DNA of 64,000 bases, from the NCBI GenBank assembly GCA_015069495.1, contig SVIN01000003.1, positions 25,771 to 89,770 of the forward strand, given 5' to 3'. Shown piece after piece: positions 25,270-34,136 of the stretch. This DNA comes from Clostridiales bacterium (GTDB lineage: Bacteria; Bacillota; Clostridia; Christensenellales; Borkfalkiaceae). The notes under the pieces were generated by a model. That model saw only the letters and a list, made by a program, of their open reading frames with translations, searched no databases and was not told the DNA's origin. A program made the translations under genes and the position numbers. The stretch's first letter is position 1, and each line of letters starts with the position of its first letter.

Positions 25270-27449
25270 TACAGGTGAAGAACGCGGTCTTTAATTTCCT
25301 GCGTTCTGCCTTGATTCCAATATTGTGTACCGATGTAGCCGCAGGTGCGTCTTGCGACGTTCATCTTTGCTTGATCACGATTATGACAATGAGGGCATTC
25401 CCAAATCAATTTTCCAGACTCATCGGAAATAACCTGAATTTCACCATCGTAACCGCATTCCTGACAATAATCGCTCTTCGTGTTCAATTCTGCATACATG
25501 ATATTTTCATAAATAAATTTCATGACGGACAATACCGCGGGGATATTGTCTTGCATATTCGGAACTTCCACATAGGAAATTGCCCCACCAGGCGAAAGCT
25601 GTTGGAAAGTGCTTTCAAATTTCAGCTTAGTAAACGCGTCGATTTCTTCAGAAACGTGCACATGATAGCTGTTGGTAATATAACTCTTATCCGTAACGCC
25701 AGGGATAATCCCGAAGCGTTTTTGCAAACATTTTGAGAACTTATAAGTGGTACTTTCCAAAGGCGTACCATACAAGGAGAAGTCTATTTTTTCCTTTTCC
25801 TTCCATTCCTTACACTTATCGTTCATACGCTTCATAACTGCCAAAGCAAAAGGTTTTGCCGATTCATCCGTATGCGATGCCCCCGTCATATACTTTACAC
25901 ATTCATACAAGCCTGCATACCCCAAAGATATGGTCGAATAACCGCCGTACAGCAATTTATCAATCGTTTCCCCTTTCTCCAAACGCGCCAACGCGCCATA
26001 CTGCCAAAGAATAGGAGCGGCATCTGAAAGTGTCCCTTTCAAACGGTTGTGGCGTTCCATGAGTGCGCGGTAGCAAAGTTCTAAACGCTCGTCAAAAATA
26101 CGCCAGAAATTCTCTTCATTTTTGCCCGAAGACAATGCAACGTCCACAAGGTTAATCGTTACAACCCCTTGGTTAAATCTGCCATAATATTTCGGTTTCC
26201 CGTTTTCATCTACGTAAGGAGTCAAGAAACTGCGGCAACCCATGCAGGTATAGCAATGCCCCTCGCCGTTTTTGTCCACCTTAAATTCTAACATTTTCTT
26301 TTCGGAAATGTAATCGGGCACCATGCGTTTTGCCGTACATCTTGCCGCAAGCTCCGTCAAGTACCAATAAGGCTGTTCTTCCGAAATATTGTCGGGTTCT
26401 AATACGTAAATCAATTTCGGGAAAGCAGGCGTAATCCAAACACCCGACTCATTTTTTACCCCCAACATACGCTGACGAAGGGTCTCCTCGATAATCATGG
26501 CAAGATCAGCCTTTTCGCGCGCATCGCGTGCTTCGTTCAAATACATAAATACAGTAACGAACGGAGCTTGCCCATTGGTCGTAAGCAAAGTGACCACCTG
26601 ATATTGAATGGTTTGAATACCGCGCTTAATTTCATCGCGAAGACGCTTTTCCGCAATTTCTACAATGCGGTCTTCCGACACCTCTAAACCAGATAATTCC
26701 GCCGCAACTTCCTTGCGAATTTTTTGACGGCTGATCTCAACGAAGGGCGCAAGATGAGTCAAAGAAATACTTTGACCGCCATATTGATTGGAAGCAACCT
26801 GTGCAATAATTTGCGTAGCAATATTACACGCAGTCGAAAAACTGTGCGGTTTTTCAATCAACGTACCCGAAATTACCGTACCGTTTTGCAACATATCTTC
26901 CAAATTAACCAAGTCGCAATTATGCATATGTTGCGCAAAATAGTCTGCATCATGGAAGTGGATCAACCCTTGATCATGCGCCGCTACGATATCGCTAGGC
27001 AACAAAATACGACGGGTCAAATCCTTAGAAACTTCCCCTGCCATATAGTCGCGCTGTACGCTGTTTACCGTAGGATTTTTGTTAGAGTTTTCCTGTTTTA
27101 CTTCCTCATTATTGCATTCAATCAAGGATAAAATTTGCGCATCCGTTGTATTTACTTTACGCACCAAAGCGCGGTTATATCGATAAGTTATGTACTTCCG
27201 CGCCAACGCAAAACACAAGGTTGCCATCAGTCGGTTTTCCACCATATCCTGAATTTCTTCCACGTGAGGCGCCCTGCCAAGGTGCTCGCATTGTTCGGTA
27301 ACAACGTCCACAATCGCCATCAACGCGCCTTCCGAAATGCGGTCGCGTTCAGCAACTTCTTTGTTCGCTTTACGCAATGCGCTTACAATCTTTTCCTTAT
27401 CAAATACAACTTCTTCCCCGCTTCTTTTTATAATTTTCATTTCTTTCAT
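25269..27449 (-). CDS. nrdD: Anaerobic (class III) ribonucleoside-triphosphate reductase
   Basis: Makes deoxynucleotides without oxygen using a glycyl radical. The N-terminal ATP-cone (IIKRSGEEVVFDKEKI, about 4-95) senses ATP/dATP. HNCDLVNLEDML is in the active-site region. A C-terminal zinc site has two CxxC pairs (CQECG and CPHC), and the radical glycine is in RRTCGYIGTQYWNQGR about 25 residues from the end. Length 726 fits. Met1 (27449) and Met4 are both possible starts. No aerobic reductase is present in this window. Confidence 0.97.
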   Translation of the reverse strand: MKEMKIIKRSGEEVVFDKEKIVSALRKANKEVAERDRISEGALMAIVDVVTEQCEHLGRAPHVEEIQDMVENRLMATLCFALARKYITYRYNRALVRKVNTTDAQILSLIECNNEEVKQENSNKNPTVNSVQRDYMAGEVSKDLTRRILLPSDIVAAHDQGLIHFHDADYFAQHMHNCDLVNLEDMLQNGTVISGTLIEKPHSFSTACNIATQIIAQVASNQYGGQSISLTHLAPFVEISRQKIRKEVAAELSGLEVSEDRIVEIAEKRLRDEIKRGIQTIQYQVVTLLTTNGQAPFVTVFMYLNEARDAREKADLAMIIEETLRQRMLGVKNESGVWITPAFPKLIYVLEPDNISEEQPYWYLTELAARCTAKRMVPDYISEKKMLEFKVDKNGEGHCYTCMGCRSFLTPYVDENGKPKYYGRFNQGVVTINLVDVALSSGKNEENFWRIFDERLELCYRALMERHNRLKGTLSDAAPILWQYGALARLEKGETIDKLLYGGYSTISLGYAGLYECVKYMTGASHTDESAKPFALAVMKRMNDKCKEWKEKEKIDFSLYGTPLESTTYKFSKCLQKRFGIIPGVTDKSYITNSYHVHVSEEIDAFTKLKFESTFQQLSPGGAISYVEVPNMQDNIPAVLSVMKFIYENIMYAELNTKSDYCQECGYDGEIQVISDESGKLIWECPHCHNRDQAKMNVARRTCGYIGTQYWNQGRTQEIKDRVLHL

Positions 27450-27478
27450 AACCCGTACACCCCTATTCTTCCTCTGTA

Positions 27479-27540
27479 ATTATATGATACCCCACAATAT
27501 TTTGTAATCGAGGAGAAATGTCGAACACAATATATTGTGT
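27479..27540 (-). promoter_or_regulatory. nrdDG promoter with two NrdR boxes
   Basis: Promoter on the minus strand: TTACAA (27502-27507), 17-bp spacer, TATAAT (27479-27484). A perfect 16-bp palindrome ACACAATATATTGTGT (27525-27540) matches the NrdR box, and a second, weaker site CCACAATATTTTGTAA (27492-27507, 12 of 16) overlaps the -35 box. Their centres are 33 bp apart, about three helical turns, as usual for NrdR. NrdR is expected to repress this operon when dATP is high; nrdR itself is not in the window. From 27541 to 27735 I see nothing else. Confidence 0.88.
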
Positions 27541-27735
27541 ATAATACTCATTTAACGCTATACTATTATACCATATCTTGTGTTAAAGTCAACTACATGG
27601 TGACAATATAAAATATAGGAAAAACTTATACTTCTACCCTTTTTTAAATGATAGAAATGCTTTATAAACAAGACAGTCAAGCCAATTTTAGCTCTTTTTC
27701 TATTAAAAAATTATATACTATCTATTTTTTTGCAT

Positions 27736-27764
27736 AAAAAAAGGGATAAGCGAGCACTTACCCC
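27736..27764 (-). terminator. Intrinsic terminator of rho
   Basis: GGGGTAAG and CTTATCCC (one G-T pair) with a 6-base loop and T7 follow the rho stop codon by 7 bases. Confidence 0.85.
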
Positions 27765-27771
27765 TTGACTT

Positions 27772-29262
27772 TTATTGATGATATTTTTTAATACTTTCAA
27801 TCGCAGCCTCTTCTAAGTCGTGCAATTTTGTATATTTATTAAACAGCTCCAATACGCCTTCCCATCCAAAGGTTGGCAAATATTGATTACGGATAAATCT
27901 GCCTAAACGATCCTCTTTTGTCCCTTCCAACGCATTCTCCAACTTACCGCGTGATTTCAATAAATCAAACGCAGGGAATAAACGCTGTTTCGCAAAATCC
28001 TCACTTAAAGACAATTCCAAATTGGCAATCGGCATCAATTCCGATTTCAATATATCATCCGAGGGATTCCCCGTATCCGTACATAACGCACCAACGATAG
28101 TCAGCGAACCGCCGTTTTCAAAGCAACGCGCCGCACCAAAATAGCGTTTAAGGTATTGCACGGTTTTACTTTCCATGCCACCCGCCAAAACTTTACCGCC
28201 CGCAGAAGCGTCCGTATCGTTGTAAGCGCGCGCAAGCGCGTTTAAGGAATCAACAAATAACATTACGTGTCGCCCGCATTCTGCCATACGTTTTGCGCGT
28301 CGAAGAATAAAATCAGCAACAAAAACTTGCCGTTCAGGCGAATCCTCATAGGTTGTAAACAACACGCTTTCTTTATCGTACATTTTACGGAAATGGGCAA
28401 CTGTTTCAGGCGCCTGGTCTATCAAAAGCGAATATATACACAGATTGGAATTATTCAACGTTGCAGATTGGTGCATATCCGCAAGCAACGTAGTTTTTCC
28501 AGTTTTGGGCGGTGCCAACACCAACCCGCGTTGTCCCAAGCCAATGGGCATTAACCATTGTAACATTTTCCCTGCGACAGAACCTTTTTCTTTATCGTAG
28601 AAAACAATTTGTTCCTTGGGATAACAGACGGCTTTCTCGTCAAATTCACCTCTATGAAAGGTATCAACGACATAATCATTGACCGTCAAAACCGTGGTTG
28701 CAACCAACATCGTTTGACGTTTTTCCGCATAGCAAGTAATCATATCCCCTTCCCGCAAATCATACATACGAATAGTATCCACGGAAATAACCACTCGTTT
28801 ATCCGAATCGATACAATTTAACGGTAACAGCATGGAAACGCCGTTTAAAGTTTCCAATTGTCCGCGGTATATTTCCTTTTCGGTTACTTTTCTAAATTTA
28901 TCCGCATCGGGGTCTTCTACCGAAAACATGTAAGGAGTCCCCCTCGTCTTCTTTACAAACGCTTTATACTCTAGCAATTGAGGGTTATCCGCATTGGATG
29001 CAGACATCATACGCAAACGTCTTATCCCCTCGTGAATTTTTGGATCCACAAAGTCATTTTTTACAGGCGCGCCGCGCAATGACGGTAACTGCGGAGCAAC
29101 GTCACCTACAAGCACCGCAACAATTTCCTCAATCAAGACCTGTTTTTTCTTATCTTTCGTTGGTTTATCCACCCCGATTTCACGGCCATAGGCGCGCAAT
29201 TTATCCAATGAAAAGCCATCGAGAAATTGTTTACACAAATATTTAAATTCAATCGTATCCAT
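27772..29262 (-). CDS. rho: Transcription termination factor Rho
   Basis: A hexameric RNA helicase that ends transcription. It has a SAP-like N-terminal region, a linker longer than in many Rho proteins, an RNA-binding domain (about 125-200) and the ATPase core with Walker A LAPPKTGKTTLL, a Walker B-like MLFVDSLNALARAYN and the Q/R-loop block GGKVLAGGMESKTVQYLKR. The DSLNALARAYN block differs from the common DSITRLARAYN. Length 496 is longer than the usual 420-430. It starts 1 base after the stop of the UPF0173 gene, so it is the last gene of a three-gene unit. Confidence 0.93.
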   Translation of the reverse strand: MDTIEFKYLCKQFLDGFSLDKLRAYGREIGVDKPTKDKKKQVLIEEIVAVLVGDVAPQLPSLRGAPVKNDFVDPKIHEGIRRLRMMSASNADNPQLLEYKAFVKKTRGTPYMFSVEDPDADKFRKVTEKEIYRGQLETLNGVSMLLPLNCIDSDKRVVISVDTIRMYDLREGDMITCYAEKRQTMLVATTVLTVNDYVVDTFHRGEFDEKAVCYPKEQIVFYDKEKGSVAGKMLQWLMPIGLGQRGLVLAPPKTGKTTLLADMHQSATLNNSNLCIYSLLIDQAPETVAHFRKMYDKESVLFTTYEDSPERQVFVADFILRRAKRMAECGRHVMLFVDSLNALARAYNDTDASAGGKVLAGGMESKTVQYLKRYFGAARCFENGGSLTIVGALCTDTGNPSDDILKSELMPIANLELSLSEDFAKQRLFPAFDLLKSRGKLENALEGTKEDRLGRFIRNQYLPTFGWEGVLELFNKYTKLHDLEEAAIESIKKYHQ

Positions 29263-29263
29263 C

Positions 29264-29914
29264 TTACTTGCTACGCTCCATATACAGTATTTCTCCCGCC
29301 ATATCTTCTATCTTATCAGCGGTCAGAAGATATTCGCCATCAGGACAAGCAATCACCTTTTCAGGTTGAACTTTCGATAAGAAATCAGCAATCGGCGCAA
29401 TATCCAATCCCCCGTCAGCAGGACGGTAATGCATAGGAATCAAAAGCTTTGGCATAAGTTTATCTGCGTATTCTCTCGCCTGCAATGCATCGATGGTATA
29501 AGTCCCTCCAACGGGAATCAACCAAACGTCTGCATCTGATACCGCTTGCGCGGTTTTATCGCTATATTCTTCCCCTAAATCGCCAAAATGACAGAAGGTG
29601 ATACCATCCATGACAAATTGAAAAACAACGTTTTTACCGCGCAACGCGCCTTGTTTCGGGTCGTGCCAAGTATCCATACCTTTCACGGAAATCCCTTTGA
29701 TCGTATAATTCCCCGATTCGCTTAGAACCGTCGGCATCCCGCCAATGGCATTTAAATAGGCATGATCAAAATGCCCATGGCTGACCAACACGATATCCGC
29801 GGTCAATCCTCTCGGCAATTCATACCCAACGCGGGTATAAGGGTCGGTGATTAATTTTGTTCCGTCCTTTGCCTCAAAACAAAAACATGAATGTCCCAGA
29901 TAAGTAATTTTCAT
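29264..29914 (-). CDS. UPF0173 family metal-dependent hydrolase
   Basis: A 216-residue metallo-beta-lactamase-fold protein. The metal motif is SHGHFDH (HxHxDH), preceded by GHSCFCFEAKDGTKLITDPY and followed by GDLGEEY and MHYRPAD, typical of UPF0173 (YtkL-like). Substrate unknown. It lies between the DUF1934 gene and rho with 10-base and 1-base gaps. Confidence 0.88.
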   Translation of the reverse strand: MKITYLGHSCFCFEAKDGTKLITDPYTRVGYELPRGLTADIVLVSHGHFDHAYLNAIGGMPTVLSESGNYTIKGISVKGMDTWHDPKQGALRGKNVVFQFVMDGITFCHFGDLGEEYSDKTAQAVSDADVWLIPVGGTYTIDALQAREYADKLMPKLLIPMHYRPADGGLDIAPIADFLSKVQPEKVIACPDGEYLLTADKIEDMAGEILYMERSK

Positions 29915-29924
29915 GGTATTTTCC

Positions 29925-30311
29925 TCAATCTATCAATCTACCTAAAATGCGCAGTTGCATATTTTGTCTTTCGCCTGATACAATCAAATCGTACTTTAAT
30001 GAAATCAAGAGAGATTTTTCGCGAATGGAATACTGTACGGCGCGAGTCAACGTTTGAATGTCACCCGATGAACCACCAATACCTAACTCACCTCGTGTAG
30101 TTTTGCCTCGCACCAAATGCAAGCGTAAGGTGTAATCACCTTGCCGTTCCACAATAGCGGTTTCCCCTTCCAATTGTAGAGAAACTTCGGCATTTTCTTC
30201 ACGATAATACACCTTTGCGGTTGGAATAAATAAATCCATTTCCCCTTCGCGCGCAATCGTATTTTCCTGCCCGTCCACAATCGTTGTAATCGTCAACCTG
30301 CATTTTTTCAT
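29925..30311 (-). CDS. DUF1934 family protein (YwiB-like)
   Basis: A small cytoplasmic beta-barrel protein of about 128 residues in the DUF1934 family, recognised by the beta pattern and the central YYREENAEVSLQ...QGDYTLRLHLVRG region and the end VSGERQNMQLRI. The track start at 30326 (MVKNG) is possible, but the ATG at 30311 has GGTG 9 bases upstream. Function unknown. In Bacillus the relative ywiB sits next to argS; here it is next to rho. Confidence 0.8.
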   Translation of the reverse strand: MKKCRLTITTIVDGQENTIAREGEMDLFIPTAKVYYREENAEVSLQLEGETAIVERQGDYTLRLHLVRGKTTRGELGIGGSSGDIQTLTRAVQYSIREKSLLISLKYDLIVSGERQNMQLRILGRLID

Positions 30312-30407
30312 GCCATTTTTCACCATTTTTCGACTATTTTATACTATTATATCAAATATTGTTCAAAATGTAAACTCTACAAAGGCTTTTTTGAAAAATA
30401 ATCTTTT

Positions 30408-31232
30408 TTAATCATTGTCGCGCTTGATACTTTCGCGTATCAAACGACCTTCGCGCAAGGCATTACTCAATCCCTCAGCATCATAATTTTTGAGCGCGGT
30501 TAAGTACACGGTCAAATTTTCAATCAAACCTTCCAACTCAGCTTGCACGCATGCGCGATTTTCCATGTATAATTGTGTCCAAATTTTCTCATCAACACCT
30601 GCAATACGGGTCATGTCTTGAAAACTTCCACCGGTAAAGCCGTTACAACGGTTGACCTGCGGACTTTTCACGTAGGCGTTGGACACGATATGGGCAAGTT
30701 GAGAGGTTAAGGCGATTTTTTTATCGTGTTCCTCTGCGGAGCACTCCACAATTCTGCCAAATCCCATTGCGTTGGCATACGCCTTAATTTCCTCAACCGC
30801 CTCTAGATTTGTCTGCGGAGCGATGGTGATAATTAAGTTTGCACCTTGAAACAAGCTTGGTGTAGCGGAGCTTATCCCCGAAGTTTCCTTACCTGCCATC
30901 GGGTGAATACCTACGTAGCGATAATTGCGATTTTGCGCATATACAGCCCGCTCTATGCCGCCTTTTACCCCGCAAATATCACTAACCAACGCACCGTCCT
31001 TAAACCTTGCAGTGGTTAAATATTCTGTGGTTGCTTGAGGGGGAATTGCAATAAACACGATATCGTATTGTGAAATATCCGTCCCGCGAGCGGAAATATA
31101 CCCTGCCTGCAAAGCATATTGAATAGAAGCATCGTTGCAATCAAAACCATCTACCGTATACCCCGCATTCGTCAACGCGCCACAGATAGAACCGCCTATA
31201 ATCCCTAACCCTATTACCGCAATCTGTTTCAT
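30408..31232 (-). CDS. tyrA: Prephenate dehydrogenase
   Basis: Oxidises prephenate to 4-hydroxyphenylpyruvate in tyrosine synthesis, using NAD(P). The Rossmann motif is IAVIGLGIIGGS at the N-terminus; DICGVKGGIERA and HPMAGKETSGI mark the TyrA family. No ACT domain is fused at about 274 residues. I chose the ATG at 31232, which follows AGGAG by 7 bases, over the track's 31265. It is not next to other aromatic amino acid genes; the neighbour upstream is spoIIID. Confidence 0.93.
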   Translation of the reverse strand: MKQIAVIGLGIIGGSICGALTNAGYTVDGFDCNDASIQYALQAGYISARGTDISQYDIVFIAIPPQATTEYLTTARFKDGALVSDICGVKGGIERAVYAQNRNYRYVGIHPMAGKETSGISSATPSLFQGANLIITIAPQTNLEAVEEIKAYANAMGFGRIVECSAEEHDKKIALTSQLAHIVSNAYVKSPQVNRCNGFTGGSFQDMTRIAGVDEKIWTQLYMENRACVQAELEGLIENLTVYLTALKNYDAEGLSNALREGRLIRESIKRDND

Positions 31233-31336
31233 ATTTTTTCTCCTATTGCAATTATCATACCACATTCTAACGCAAATTTCAAGTATTACAAAAATTATTT
31301 TAATAGAAAACGGAGAGAATTTCTTCTCCCCGCCCC

Positions 31337-31594
31337 TTATCTTTGTTTTTTTGAAATATATTTTTCGCGTGTAGCAATTCCACCGCGTATATGTCGTTCG
31401 CTTAAATTGAGCGCCAACACCTCTTTCGTTCGTTCATACAAAGCTGTGTCTATGTATTGCAAACGTTCGGCAACATCTTTATGTACCGTAGATTTACTGA
31501 TAGAAAAATGCGCGGAACACGCACGGACGGTACAACCCGTCGCTACGATATATTCCGCACATTTTATAGCTCGTTCTTCAATATATTCCCACAA
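31337..31594 (-). CDS. spoIIID: Sporulation transcription factor SpoIIID
   Basis: The mother-cell regulator of sporulation, 85 residues. YIEERAIKCAEYIVATG, SISKSTVHKDVAERL (helix-turn-helix) and the basic C-terminal HIRGGIATREKY all match SpoIIID. The start is TTG 31594, 8 bases after GGAGG; there is no ATG in the right place. A sigma-E-like promoter lies just upstream. Its presence indicates that the organism, or a recent ancestor, forms endospores. Confidence 0.95.
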   Translation of the reverse strand: MWEYIEERAIKCAEYIVATGCTVRACSAHFSISKSTVHKDVAERLQYIDTALYERTKEVLALNLSERHIRGGIATREKYISKKQR

Positions 31595-31627
31595 AATCCC
31601 GACCTCCGTTATACAAGCTTACGGAAT

Positions 31628-31657
31628 ATTCTATGTCGGTTTTTTGCGAGTTATAAC
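31628..31657 (-). promoter_or_regulatory. Sigma-E-like promoter of spoIIID
   Basis: Minus-strand GTTATAAC (31650-31657), 14-bp spacer, CATAGAAT (31628-31635). The -10 differs by one base from the sigma-E form CATACAAT, and the spacer length suits sigma-E. spoIIID is a sigma-E gene in Bacillus, which supports the call. Confidence 0.6.
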
Positions 31658-31669
31658 TATTTTATCCGT

Positions 31670-34135
31670 TTATTCGGCATTTTTGTAAGGCATAGGGATG
31701 ACGTTCACCACCGAATCTTCCGCATAGCGGGAAATCTTCTTCGCCTTGGAACTCTGCATCATGATGGAAATGTCTTCGCTGGAAAGTTCGGAGACGTTGT
31801 GATTTTTCTCTTCGACCGCCAACATATAAGGAGTCGTAACGTATGCTGCCGTCAGGACGCTTGCCCCCTCGCTTAATCCTACAATCACCGAACCTTTTTT
31901 GTATCGTTTGGATGGTTCGATATGGGAAACGAGTACCTTTTTGAATTTACCTTCGGTTGTCGCGATAATAACCTCGCCTTCTTCGTTGATTTGCGTCATT
32001 AACACAACATTGTCGCCCTCACGGAGCATGATACCGCGCACACCCGTGGCTACTCTGCCCTGCGTCGGGATATCGTCCTTTTTCGCATTCAAACAGATAC
32101 CCTCTTTGGTTACCATTAAAATGGTATCTTCCTCATTGATATCCTCTTCAACGCCTAATACTTCATCGTCTTCGTTGAGTTTTACCGCTTGGAACGAGTC
32201 TTTACGTTGATCATATTCCGACCAATCAGACTTCTTAATCATACCTTTCTTGGTAAAGAACATCAAACTGCCGTAAGGCAAACGTTCGCCAACCGCAAAC
32301 ATCGAAACAACTTTTTCACCCGCTTCCGCATCCTCGGACAAATCCTTTAAGGTGAAGCCGTCGTCGGTCAGTTTACATTCTAATTCGGCGTCGGAAATAT
32401 CAATCTTGTGGCAATTACCATAGTTGGTAAAAGCAAAAATGCGTTGATCGGTCACCGTTTGCAAGAGTTTCGTTGCAATTAAATGGGGTTTAAATTTACC
32501 GTCTAATTCTTTTTGCAGCGCATCTACTTGCTTGCCTGTCAAAACCTTAAATCTCTCATCCGCGGTATATACCAAGGTACAAGACACGCCAGGTTTCTTT
32601 TCGTTTGCGGTTGCCAAGGTTTCGTCCGCTTCTTCCCTTGTATAAACCAACTTGGATTTTCTAGGCGAAGGATATGCGTTTTTAATTTCGGTAATTTCTT
32701 CCTTAACCACCTGCAACTGCAAATCTCCGCTCTTGGAAATTGCGGTAAGGCGTTTGATTTGCTTTTTCAGCTCTTTTAACTCGTTTTCAAGTTTAAAAAT
32801 TTCAAGCTTTGTCAAACGAGCGAGTTTCAAATCCAAAATCGCTTGCGCTTGTTCGCGAGAGATTTCGAAACGTTCCATCAACTTATTTCTTGCATCTGCC
32901 GTACTGTCGGATTTTTTAATAATCGCGATGACCTCGTCAATGTTTTGAACGGCAATAATCAACCCTTCCAAGATATGGCAACGGGCTTCCGCTTGCTCCA
33001 ATTCAAACAAAGTTCTGCGTTTGATGACTTTTTGTTGGTATTTCACGTAATGACGAATGACTTCCATAAGCCCCAACTGCTGAGGTTTGCCGTCCGCAAT
33101 TACGACCATATTGATACCGAAAGTAATTTCCAAATCGGTATATTTGTACAAACACTTCAAGATGGCGTCCACGTCTGCATCTTTCTTAATGCGAATGACC
33201 GCGCGCATACCCGTACGGTCGGATTCGTCCGCAACGTGGTCAAGCCCTGCCAATTCTTCCTTCTTTTCTTCGCGGAGATCTACGATTTTACGCAAAAGCT
33301 GTGCTTTATTCACCTGATAAGGCAATTCGGTAATAACCAAATTCGTCTTGCCGTTATCCGTCTTTTCCATAAGAATCTTCGAGCGAAGCGTGATTTTACC
33401 GCGCCCCGTTTTATAGGCTTGAATCAACTCGTTTGCGATAATCAAACCACCCGTAGGAAAATCGGGCGACGGTATATATTCCATCATTTCTTCCAGGGAA
33501 ATGGCAGGATTATCGATATAGGCAACTACACCGTTGATAACTTCTTCCAGGTTATGGGTAGGAATGTTGGTCGCCAACCCTACTGCAATACCCGAAGCAC
33601 CGTTGACAAGCAAGTTCGGGAAACGTCCGGGCAATACGTCCGGTTCTTCCAAACTATCGTCGAAGTTGGGTGAGAACGTAACCGTTTGCTTATCGATATC
33701 ACGCAAAAGCTCCAACGCCAAAGGCTGCATTCTGGCTTCCGTATAACGCATAGCCGCCGCAGGGTCACCGTCCACGGAACCATAGTTACCGTGACCGTCA
33801 ATCAAGGTTTTCCCCATGTTGAAATCCTGTGCCATGCGCACCATCGCATCGTATACCGAGCTGTCGCCGTGAGGGTGGTATTTACCCATGCAGTCCCCAA
33901 CGATACGCGCGCTTTTTTTATGCGGTTTATCGGGCGTCAAACCCATTTCTTTCATTGTATATAAAATACGTCTTTGTACGGGTTTTAAGCCGTCTTCCAC
34001 TCGAGGAAGAGCGCGGTCAAGGATAACAAATTCTGCATACGGCAACATAGACGAATGCAAAACTCGTTCAAGAGGTTCGACAAACAATTGCCCTTGCGGT
34101 TCAATCATTTCCGGCTCGTTTTTCTTTCTTGCCAT
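31670..34135 (-). CDS. parC: DNA topoisomerase IV subunit A (ParC/GyrA family)
   Basis: The DNA-cutting subunit of a type IIA topoisomerase, 821 residues. The active-site tyrosine is in [11 protein letters not shown] and the quinolone region reads [15 protein letters not shown] (Ser at the resistance position). The C-terminal beta-pinwheel has only a degenerate GyrA box ([12 protein letters not shown]), which favours ParC over GyrA. It follows the B subunit with 1 base between stop and start. Gyrase identity cannot be excluded without a comparison to a second copy. Confidence 0.9.
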   Translation of the reverse strand: MARKKNEPEMIEPQGQLFVEPLERVLHSSMLPYAEFVILDRALPRVEDGLKPVQRRILYTMKEMGLTPDKPHKKSARIVGDCMGKYHPHGDSSVYDAMVRMAQDFNMGKTLIDGHGNYGSVDGDPAAAMRYTEARMQPLALELLRDIDKQTVTFSPNFDDSLEEPDVLPGRFPNLLVNGASGIAVGLATNIPTHNLEEVINGVVAYIDNPAISLEEMMEYIPSPDFPTGGLIIANELIQAYKTGRGKITLRSKILMEKTDNGKTNLVITELPYQVNKAQLLRKIVDLREEKKEELAGLDHVADESDRTGMRAVIRIKKDADVDAILKCLYKYTDLEITFGINMVVIADGKPQQLGLMEVIRHYVKYQQKVIKRRTLFELEQAEARCHILEGLIIAVQNIDEVIAIIKKSDSTADARNKLMERFEISREQAQAILDLKLARLTKLEIFKLENELKELKKQIKRLTAISKSGDLQLQVVKEEITEIKNAYPSPRKSKLVYTREEADETLATANEKKPGVSCTLVYTADERFKVLTGKQVDALQKELDGKFKPHLIATKLLQTVTDQRIFAFTNYGNCHKIDISDAELECKLTDDGFTLKDLSEDAEAGEKVVSMFAVGERLPYGSLMFFTKKGMIKKSDWSEYDQRKDSFQAVKLNEDDEVLGVEEDINEEDTILMVTKEGICLNAKKDDIPTQGRVATGVRGIMLREGDNVVLMTQINEEGEVIIATTEGKFKKVLVSHIEPSKRYKKGSVIVGLSEGASVLTAAYVTTPYMLAVEEKNHNVSELSSEDISIMMQSSKAKKISRYAEDSVVNVIPMPYKNAE

Positions 34136-34136
34136 C

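Noticed and set aside
31300-31340. Hairpin GGAGA...TCTCC between spoIIID and tyrA
   Set aside because: Stem has mismatches and the T-run is broken; not strong enough to list as a terminator.
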